Assembly: GCA_012719255.1 (NCBI GenBank)
Contig: JAAYAS010000102.1
Coordinates: forward strand, 1 to 11,131
Reading direction: 5' to 3'
Origin: Microbacteriaceae bacterium
GTDB taxonomy: Bacteria > Actinomycetota > Actinomycetes > Actinomycetales > Microbacteriaceae
DNA: 11,131 nucleotides
Part shown: in pieces, positions 5,722 to 11,131 of the stretch
How the letters are laid out: each line of letters opens with the position of its first letter
Position numbering within the stretch: the first letter of the stretch is position 1
Notes under the pieces: model-generated
The model's input: only the letters and a program-made list of their open reading frames with translations
Told to the model about the DNA's origin: nothing
The model's database searches: none
Made by a program: the position numbers and the translations under genes

Positions 5722-6396
5722 TCAGCCGAGCCGGTAGCCGACGCCGCGCACCGTCTCGATGCGCTCGGCGCCGAGCTTGCGGCGCAGGTAGCGCACGTAC
5801 ACGTCGACGACGTTCGAGCCCGGGTCGAAGTCGTAGCCCCACACCCGCGAGAGCAGCTGCTCGCGGGTGAGCACCTGCCCGGCGTGCTCGAGCAGCTCCT
5901 GCGCGAGCGAGAACTCGCGCGCCGACAGCTCGACCGGCTCGCCGTGCAGCTCGACCCGCCGCGAGCGCAGGTCGAGGCGCAGGCCGTCGTGCTCGAGCAC
6001 GGTCGCCGGCGCCGCGGCGGCGGCCGGCGCCGGGGCGGCCGCGCGCAGCCGCAGCCGGATGCGCGCGAGCAGCTCCTCGAATCGGAACGGCTTCGCCATG
6101 TAGTCGTCGGCGCCGGTCTCGAGCCCGTGCACCGTGTCGGTCACCGACGAGCGCGCGGTGAGCACGATCACCGGCACCTGCGAGCCCGAGCCGCGCAACC
6201 GGTCGAGCACCTCGAAGCCGTCGATGTCGGGGAGGCCGATGTCGAGCACGACGAGGTCGAACTCGCCGCTGAGGGCGAGGTCGACGCCCTCGGCGCCGGT
6301 GCCGACCGCGGTGGTCGCGTAGCCGGCCGCCCGCAGGCCCTTGGTGACGAAGGCGCGGATGCGCTCCTCGTCCTCGATGATCAGGATGCTGGTCAT
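5722..6396 (-). CDS. OmpR/PhoB-type response regulator
   Basis: A 224-residue two-component response regulator. The receiver domain (1-118) has the acidic pocket IEDE (7-10), phosphoacceptor Asp52 in VVLDIGLPDIDG, Thr80 in IVLTA and Lys102 in MAKPF, so all catalytic residues are present. An Ala/Pro linker (119-132) leads to an OmpR-type winged-helix DNA-binding domain (about 133-224) with LSAREFSLAQELLEHAGQVL (157-176), LLSRVWGYDFDPGSNVVDVY (181-200), the recognition-helix region VRYLRRKLG and the wing IETVRGVGYRLG. Upon phosphorylation by the kinase encoded just upstream it should dimerise and bind promoter DNA; targets are not visible. ATG overlaps the kinase stop as ATGA (6393-6396), so the two are translationally coupled. 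The particular subfamily cannot be fixed from sequence reading alone. Confidence 0.95.
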   Translation of the reverse strand: MTSILIIEDEERIRAFVTKGLRAAGYATTAVGTGAEGVDLALSGEFDLVVLDIGLPDIDGFEVLDRLRGSGSQVPVIVLTARSSVTDTVHGLETGADDYMAKPFRFEELLARIRLRLRAAAPAPAAAAAPATVLEHDGLRLDLRSRRVELHGEPVELSAREFSLAQELLEHAGQVLTREQLLSRVWGYDFDPGSNVVDVYVRYLRRKLGAERIETVRGVGYRLG

Positions 6397-7991
6397 GCGC
6401 CGGTCCCTCCGTCGTCGCTCGGCCCGTCGCCTCGATCCTGCCGCACGCCGGCGCCCGGTGCGGCGGCGCCGGGCGGCGGCAGCGGCGGCAGCGCGGGCTC
6501 GAGCGGGAGCACGAGCTCGAATCGGCTGCCCTCGCCGACGCGGCTGTCGACGCGCGCGGCGCCGCCGTGGCCCCGGGCGATCGCCGCGACGATCGACAGG
6601 CCGATGCCGAGGCCCATGCCGATGAGCGGGGCGTTCGAGCCGCCCGGGGCGCGCATCCCCGAGGCCTGCTCGAAGCGCTCGAAGATGCGCCGGCGCGCGT
6701 CCTCGGGGATGCCGGTGCCCTCGTCGCGCACCCAGAGGCGCACCTCGCCGCGCCCGCGGTCGACGCGGCCGCCGAGGCCGATCGTCGAGCCCGGCTCCGA
6801 GTGGGTCACGGCGTTGCCGATGAGCTGCAGCAGCGCCTGCGTGATGCGCTGCGGGTCGAGCCGCACGGCGGCCTCGGGCCGGGCCTCGAGGCGCCAGTCG
6901 CGATCGCCGAGGGTGGCGGCCTTGAGCAGCACCGTGTCGAGCAGCTCGCCGAGGTCGACGTCGCGGCGGCGCACGAAGTCGGGCCGCGAGGCCTTCGCGA
7001 TGATGATGAGGTCCTCGACGAGCCGGCCCATCCGCTCGAGCTCGTCGAGCACGAGCTCGCGGGTCTCGGCGATGTCGGCGGGGTCGTCGGCGTCCATGAG
7101 CTCGAGATGGCCCTGCACGATGGTGAGCGGCGTGCGCAGCTCGTGGCCGACGTCGTCGAGCAGCTCCCGCTGGCCGTCGAAGGCCTGCTCGAGCCGGTCG
7201 AGCATGCCGTTCAGCGTGCCGATGAGCGCGGCGAGGTCGTCGTCGCCCTCGACCGGGATGCGCCGCGAGAGGTCGCGGCCGGTGATCTCGTCGGCCGTGC
7301 GGCGGGCGACCGCGAGCGGCCGGAGGATGCGGCCGAGCGCGATCCAGGTGATGAGCGCGGCGCCGGCGAGCACGCCGATGCCGATGACGAAGCGCCACAG
7401 GTGCTGGGCGGCGAGCTCGGCGTGCGCGGTCGACTCGTCGAAGGCGACGACGAGCGCGCCGCGGTCGACGTCGCTCGAGGCGACGGGGAGGACGAGCAGC
7501 CGGTACTCGCGCATCGAGGTGCGCACCGTCTCGCGGAAGGCGCCGTCGGCCTCGATCGAGCGCTCGATCGCGATGGCGACGAGCTCGGGGTCGTCCTCGA
7601 GGCGCAACGCGACCGACTCGGGGGCGAGCCAGCGCACCTTCGTGCCGAGGATGCCGAGGAAGCCCTCGTCGGGGGCGCCGACCGAGCGCTGCAGCGCGAT
7701 CCGCAGCAGCGCGTCGACGTTCGCGAACGGCTCGCCGGTCGCCGGGTCGACGCCGTTCTCGGCGAGCTCGACGACCTCGGCGTAGGTGCGCGAGAGCGAC
7801 TCGTTCACCTGGTCGGCGTGCCGCTGCCGGTCGACGACGTAGTCGAGGATGCCGGTGACCGTGAGCGTCAGCGCCGTGAGCACGACGAGCGCGACGAGCA
7901 CGCGCGAGCGCACCGAGCGCACGGCGCGGTTCGCGGCGGCGCGCAGGCGCGCCCAGCGGGTGGGCGCGGCGTCGGGCTGGTGGTCGGGCAC
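6393..7991 (-). CDS. Membrane sensor histidine kinase (HAMP-HisKA-HATPase)
   Basis: A 532-residue kinase. A cytoplasmic basic N-terminus (1-29), TM1 (about 31-50), an extracellular sensor of about 145 residues (51-196), TM2 (about 200-219), HAMP (220-273), HisKA with VGHELRTPLT (His283 is the phosphorylation site), then the ATPase domain with N box LIGNAVTHS (390-398, Asn393), G1 DEGTGIP (423-429), F-box RIFERFEQ and G2 GMGLGIGLS (458-466). It ends in a Pro/Gly/Asp-rich tail (497-532) of unknown role. The sensor domain has no motif I recognise, so the signal is unknown. The start is GTG at 7991; a TAGCGT box 6 nt upstream suggests a leaderless mRNA. The gene precedes its response regulator and overlaps it by 4 nt. 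Confidence 0.95.
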   Translation of the reverse strand: MPDHQPDAAPTRWARLRAAANRAVRSVRSRVLVALVVLTALTLTVTGILDYVVDRQRHADQVNESLSRTYAEVVELAENGVDPATGEPFANVDALLRIALQRSVGAPDEGFLGILGTKVRWLAPESVALRLEDDPELVAIAIERSIEADGAFRETVRTSMREYRLLVLPVASSDVDRGALVVAFDESTAHAELAAQHLWRFVIGIGVLAGAALITWIALGRILRPLAVARRTADEITGRDLSRRIPVEGDDDLAALIGTLNGMLDRLEQAFDGQRELLDDVGHELRTPLTIVQGHLELMDADDPADIAETRELVLDELERMGRLVEDLIIIAKASRPDFVRRRDVDLGELLDTVLLKAATLGDRDWRLEARPEAAVRLDPQRITQALLQLIGNAVTHSEPGSTIGLGGRVDRGRGEVRLWVRDEGTGIPEDARRRIFERFEQASGMRAPGGSNAPLIGMGLGIGLSIVAAIARGHGGAARVDSRVGEGSRFELVLPLEPALPPLPPPGAAAPGAGVRQDRGDGPSDDGGTGA

Positions 7992-7997
7992 ACCTCC

Positions 7998-8003
7998 ACG
8001 CTA
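7998..8003 (-). promoter_or_regulatory. -10 box of the histidine kinase operon, probably leaderless
   Basis: TAGCGT on the minus strand, then GGAGGT and GTG. The 6-nt gap places the transcription start at the GTG. GGAGG is too close to the start codon (1 nt) to work as a normal ribosome site. The -35 window is shared with the divergent promoter at 8049. Confidence 0.6.
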
Positions 8004-8048
8004 CCGGCGGGGCGGACCCGCCGCGGTGCGCCTCGACCGTCGCAGGCG

Positions 8049-8054
8049 TACCGT
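8049..8054 (+). promoter_or_regulatory. -10 box of the small membrane protein gene, probably leaderless
   Basis: TACCGT, then GGAGGC and ATG at 8061. The gap is 6 nt, as on the opposite strand; the two -10 boxes are 45 bp apart, so the divergent promoters overlap in their -35 regions and could be co-regulated. Confidence 0.6.
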
Positions 8055-8060
8055 GGAGGC

Positions 8061-8567
8061 ATGACCGGACGATTCCCCCACGCCGCGCGCCTGCTCATCC
8101 CCGGCATCTGGCTCGGCATGATCATCGCGATCGACCTCATCGAGGCGCCGCTGAAGTTCCAGGCCCCCGGCATCACGATCCCGCTCGGGCTCGGCATCGG
8201 CCGGCTCGTGTTCACGGCGATGAACGCCGTCGAGGCGGTGCTGCTCGTCGTGCTCGCGATCGCCCTGCGGCGCTCGACGACCGACCGCGTCGAGCGGCTG
8301 CTCGCCGGCGGCATCGCCGCGATCGTCGTGGTGAAGCTCGCGGTGCTGCGGCCGATGCTCGCCGCGCGCACCGACGCGGTGATCGCCGGCCTCGACGACG
8401 GCGGCTCGATGACGCACTACTTCTACATCGCCGCCGACGGCGTGCTCGCGGTGCTGCTCGTGTGGTTCGTCGCCCGGCAGCTGCGCCGCTGCCTGCCCGG
8501 CCGCGGCGACGCGGAGGCGGGCGGCGCGGCGATGCCCCCCGGCGAGCGCGTCGGAGGCGGCCGATAG
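8061..8567 (+). CDS. Four-helix integral membrane protein of unknown function (DUF4149/TMEM205-like)
   Basis: A 168-residue inner-membrane protein with four predicted helices at about 8-28, 46-69, 79-98 and 119-140. A conserved-looking loop IEAPLKFQAPGITIPLGLGIGR (27-48) joins helices 1 and 2. The C-terminus (142-168) is Arg/Gly-rich and probably cytoplasmic. Layout and the loop remind me of DUF4149/TMEM205-type proteins found in many actinobacteria; I am not certain of the family and know no function. It is divergent from the histidine kinase across a 69-bp gap. Its TAG stop (8565-8567) forms the first three bases of the sbcD -10 box. Confidence 0.82.
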   Translation: MTGRFPHAARLLIPGIWLGMIIAIDLIEAPLKFQAPGITIPLGLGIGRLVFTAMNAVEAVLLVVLAIALRRSTTDRVERLLAGGIAAIVVVKLAVLRPMLAARTDAVIAGLDDGGSMTHYFYIAADGVLAVLLVWFVARQLRRCLPGRGDAEAGGAAMPPGERVGGGR

Positions 8568-8570
8568 CCT
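8565..8570 (+). promoter_or_regulatory. -10 box of sbcD, overlapping the upstream stop codon
   Basis: TAGCCT: its TAG is the stop codon of the preceding gene. The ATG of sbcD follows after a 6-nt gap (GCGCGC) with no ribosome site, so sbcDC is probably transcribed as a leaderless mRNA from here, perhaps in addition to read-through from upstream. Confidence 0.55.
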
Positions 8571-8576
8571 GCGCGC

Positions 8577-9734
8577 ATGCGCATCCTGCACACCTCCGAC
8601 TGGCATCTCGGCCGCACCTTCCACGGCGAGCGCGTGCTCGACGCCCTGCGGGGCGTGCTCGACGCGCTCGTCGCAGCGGTGCGCGAGCACGGCGTCGACG
8701 TCGTCGTCGTCGCCGGCGACGTCTTCGACTCGACGACGCCCGCCGCCGACGCCTTCGCGGCGCTCGACGACGCGCTCGTCGCGCTCGCCGAGGCCGGCGC
8801 GCGGGTGGTGGTGACGAGCGGCAACCACGACTCGGCGGCGCGGCTGCGCTTCCAGTCGCGGTTCGCGCGGCTCGGCGGCGTGCACGTGCTCGCCGACCAC
8901 GAGCGGCCCGAGTCGTGGGTCGACCTCGACGACGCGCACGGCCCGGTGCGCTTCCACGGCATCCCCTACCTCGAGCCGGCGCTCGTGCGCCGCTTCGAGG
9001 GCGCCGCCGAGGTGCGCAGCCAGCGCGACGCGATCGCCTGGGCGATGGGCCGCATCCGGGCGGTCGAGGGGCCGCCGGCGCGCAGCGTCGTGGTCGCCCA
9101 CTGCTTCGCGGCGGGCGTGCCCGATGCGGCGATGGCCGACGACCTCGAGCGCGATCTCACCGCCGGCGGGCTCGACGTCGTGCCGATCGAACTGTTCGAC
9201 GGCGCCGACTACGTCGCCCTCGGCCACATCCACGGCCGGGCGGCGCTCGCCGAGCGGGTGCGCTACAGCGGCGCGCCGCTGCACTACTCGTTCGCCGAGG
9301 CCGGGCATCCGCGCGGCGCCTGGCTCGTCGATCTCGACGCCGACGGCTTCGCCGGGGCGCAGTGGCTCGAGCTGCCGGTGCCGCGGCCGCTGCGGGTGCT
9401 CGAGGGGCGGCTCGACGAGCTGCTCGCCGATCCGGGGCTCGCCGACGCGACCGGTGCGTGGGTGTCGGCGCGGCTCACCGACACCGACCGGCCGCTCGAC
9501 GCGATGCGGCGGCTGCGCTCGCGCTTCCCGCACGCGCTCCACCTCGAGTTCGCGCCGATCGACGCGCCGAGGGTCGCCGACTACCGCGCCCGGCTCGCGG
9601 CCGCCGTGACGCCCGAGCAGCGAGTCGACGCCTTCCTCGAGCTCGTGCGCGACGGCGACGGCCTGCGCCCGCTCGAGCGCGAGGCGCTCGGCGAGGCGCT
9701 CGACGCGCTCGTCGCCGAGGAGGCGGGCCGATGA
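8577..9734 (+). CDS. sbcD: Exonuclease subunit SbcD (Mre11-like)
   Basis: The 385-residue nuclease subunit of the SbcCD complex, which cuts DNA hairpins and processes blocked or double-strand ends in the cytoplasm. All calcineurin-type phosphoesterase motifs are present: TSDWHLG (D8, H10), AGDVFDS (D48), SGNHD (N83, H84), VVAHC (H175) and GHIHG (H217, H219), which together hold two Mn2+ ions. The capping and C-terminal parts (about 225-385) end in helices that normally hold the SbcC coiled coil. Length is normal for the family. ATG at 8577 gives MRILHTSDWHLG, the standard start. The TGA overlaps the sbcC start as ATGA, so both subunits are translationally coupled. Confidence 0.97.
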   Translation: MRILHTSDWHLGRTFHGERVLDALRGVLDALVAAVREHGVDVVVVAGDVFDSTTPAADAFAALDDALVALAEAGARVVVTSGNHDSAARLRFQSRFARLGGVHVLADHERPESWVDLDDAHGPVRFHGIPYLEPALVRRFEGAAEVRSQRDAIAWAMGRIRAVEGPPARSVVVAHCFAAGVPDAAMADDLERDLTAGGLDVVPIELFDGADYVALGHIHGRAALAERVRYSGAPLHYSFAEAGHPRGAWLVDLDADGFAGAQWLELPVPRPLRVLEGRLDELLADPGLADATGAWVSARLTDTDRPLDAMRRLRSRFPHALHLEFAPIDAPRVADYRARLAAAVTPEQRVDAFLELVRDGDGLRPLEREALGEALDALVAEEAGR

Positions 9735-11131
9735 GGATGCGGCGGCTCGAGCTCGCGGGATTCGGCCCGTTCCGCGAGCGGCAGACGGTCGACTTCGCCG
9801 ACTTCGAGGACGAGGGGCTCTTCCTCATCGGCGGCCGCACCGGCGCCGGCAAGTCGAGCGTGCTCGACGCGATCGCCTACGCCCTCTACGGCCGCGCGCC
9901 CCGCTACGGCGGCGTGGCGAACCCCGAGGTGCGCAGCGCCTTCTGCGCCGACGACGAGCTCACCGAGGTGGTGCTCGAGTTCGAGCACGGCGGCGCCGAG
10001 TACCGCGTCCGGCGCACGCACGACCGCCGGGTGGCGAAGAAGTCGGGCCCCGGCACCCGCACCGTGCGCGGCGGCGAGGAGCTCGCGGTGCGCGAGACCG
10101 GCGCCGACGGCGCCCCGGTGTGGCGCGCGCTCGCGACGCAGCGGCGCGACATCGGCCGGCGGCTCCACGAGATCTTCCCGCTCAGCGCCGACGAGTTCCT
10201 GCAGGTCGTGCTGCTCGCGCAGAACGAGTTCCAGCGCTTCCTGCGGGCGGCGTCGGCCGAGCGGCAGCGGGTGCTGCGCAAGCTGTTCCGCACCGCCCGC
10301 TTCGCCGAGCTCGGCGACCTGGTGCAGGAGCGGGCGAAGCGCAGCGCGGCCGAGCTCGACGCCGCGCAGGAGCGCGTCGAGCGCGCCCTCGCCGAGCTCG
10401 AGCGGCTGCTCGCCGAGCTCGTGCCACCCGTCGACGGCGCGGCCGACGACGACGCCCATGCCGCTCCCGACGACTCCGCCGCCGACGCGGAGGGCGCGGT
10501 CGACGACGTCGGCGTCCCGCCGGCCGAGCGCATCGACGGGCTCGTCGCGCGCATCGACGCGGTGCTCGCCGAGCGGTCCGCCGCCCTCGAGACCGCGCGC
10601 ACCGACGCGGGAACGGCCGCGGCCGCGCTCGCCTCGGCCGAGCGCACCGCCGAGCGGCAGGACCGGCGCGACCGCGCCGCCGCCGAGCTCGCGGCCCTCG
10701 ACGCGGCCGCCGACGCGCTGCGCCGCGAGGTGCTCGACGTGCTCGAGCGCGGCCGCCGCGCGGCGCCCCTGGTCCCCCGGTTCGAGGCCGAGACCGCGGC
10801 CGTCGCGGCGCTCGACGAGGCCGAGCGCGCGCTCATCGGCGCGCGCGACCGGCTCGGCGCCCTCGAGGCCGGCGCCGTCGCGACGGATGCGGCCGCCGAC
10901 GGCACCGCCGCCGGGGACCCCGGTGCGGCCGTGCTCGACGCGCGGCTCGCCGAGTGGCGCGACCTGCGCGGCACGCTGCGGGCCGCTGGCGATCTCGACG
11001 CCCGCCTCGCCGAGGCGCGGGCCGCCCGCGCCGAGGCCGAGCGCGCGCTCGCAGAGCTCGCGCAGGGCGAGACCGCGGGCGCGAACGCGGCGAGCGCGGC
11101 GCTGGAGCCGCTGCGCGAGGCCGCGGCGCGC
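9731..11131 (+). CDS. sbcC: Exonuclease subunit SbcC (Rad50-like ATPase), N-terminal 467 residues (cut by window edge)
   Basis: The SMC-like ATPase that drives SbcD nuclease activity. The visible part has the N-terminal ATPase lobe: LELAGFGPFRERQTVDF (6-22), Walker A GRTGAGKSS (35-43) and the Q-loop LLAQNEFQRFLRA (161-173, Gln164). From about 175 the protein becomes a long Ala/Glu/Arg-rich coiled coil with heptad-like AELE and AERT segments. An acidic Asp/Ala insert (231-264) interrupts it. The zinc hook, signature motif and Walker B lie beyond the window; family members are about 1,000 residues. ATG at 9731 overlaps the sbcD stop by 4 nt; a second ATG at 9737 is possible. The frame stays open to the last base. 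Confidence 0.95.
   Translation, partial: MRMRRLELAGFGPFRERQTVDFADFEDEGLFLIGGRTGAGKSSVLDAIAYALYGRAPRYGGVANPEVRSAFCADDELTEVVLEFEHGGAEYRVRRTHDRRVAKKSGPGTRTVRGGEELAVRETGADGAPVWRALATQRRDIGRRLHEIFPLSADEFLQVVLLAQNEFQRFLRAASAERQRVLRKLFRTARFAELGDLVQERAKRSAAELDAAQERVERALAELERLLAELVPPVDGAADDDAHAAPDDSAADAEGAVDDVGVPPAERIDGLVARIDAVLAERSAALETARTDAGTAAAALASAERTAERQDRRDRAAAELAALDAAADALRREVLDVLERGRRAAPLVPRFEAETAAVAALDEAERALIGARDRLGALEAGAVATDAAADGTAAGDPGAAVLDARLAEWRDLRGTLRAAGDLDARLAEARAARAEAERALAELAQGETAGANAASAALEPLREAAAR

Noticed and set aside
4355..5842. Minus-strand open frame opposite the DUF3097 and Asp/Trp-tail genes
   Set aside because: Arg-rich antisense product without a fold, ribosome site or promoter; the plus-strand genes explain the codon pattern.
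5722..7398. 558-residue reading of the response regulator frame starting inside the kinase
   Set aside because: The part upstream of 6396 is Arg/His/Ala-rich off-frame translation of the kinase gene; the receiver domain begins at ATG 6396.
6567..8567. Long plus-strand open frame (666 codons) running through the histidine kinase and into the membrane protein gene
   Set aside because: Antisense to the kinase; only its last part, from ATG 8061, is a real gene with its own promoter and membrane helices.
8001..9542. Minus-strand open frame (513 codons) opposite the small membrane protein gene and sbcD
   Set aside because: Antisense to sbcD, whose nuclease motifs are unmistakable.
9904..10974. 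Ser/Ala-rich minus-strand open frame opposite sbcC
   Set aside because: Antisense of the coiled-coil repeats of sbcC.

Overview
The window is very GC-rich DNA (by eye well above 70 %) from an actinobacterium. Third codon positions are almost all G or C, and GTG starts and probable leaderless genes are common. A GarA/OdhI-type FHA protein sits next to two MerR-type regulators, and a DUF3097 protein is present. Together these point to the Actinomycetota, most likely Microbacteriaceae; the family assignment is inference from gene content and style, not from a marker gene. No rRNA, tRNA, CRISPR array, insertion sequence or prophage gene is visible. It reads as ordinary chromosomal DNA with some lineage-specific pieces.

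Left block, minus strand (1-4171). In transcription order: garA (FHA signalling protein), ftsR (MerR-type regulator, 4 nt after garA), a 245-nt gap rich in inverted repeats, a second MerR-type regulator (Rv1830/ResR-like), a 381-nt gap with GC hairpins, and pyc (pyruvate carboxylase, cut by the left window edge). It resembles the mycobacterial Rv1827-Rv1828-Rv1829-Rv1830 neighbourhood, but the gene for the small bifunctional nuclease (Rv1829) is absent. The block links control of 2-oxoglutarate/glutamate metabolism (GarA), cell-division control (FtsR, ResR) and anaplerosis (Pyc).

Middle block (4172-8060). A divergent intergenic region separates garA from a plus-strand DUF3097 gene whose -10 box lies so close to the ATG that the mRNA is probably leaderless. 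Next comes a small secreted or membrane-anchored protein ending in an almost pure Asp/Trp tail. It converges on a two-component system (histidine kinase then response regulator, minus strand, overlapping by 4 nt).

Right block, plus strand (8061-11131). A small four-helix membrane protein is transcribed divergently from the histidine kinase. It is followed by sbcD and sbcC (overlapping by 4 nt; sbcC is cut by the right edge), the Mre11/Rad50-like nuclease complex for DNA hairpins and ends.

Points most worth a second look: the Asp/Trp-tail protein beside the two-component system; four genes with a TANNNT box 6-8 nt before the start codon, including one where the stop codon of the previous gene forms part of the box; the operator-like repeats and missing nuclease gene in the garA-ftsR-resR cluster; the altered phosphoacceptor motif of GarA; and a TOPRIM-like motif in the DUF3097 protein.
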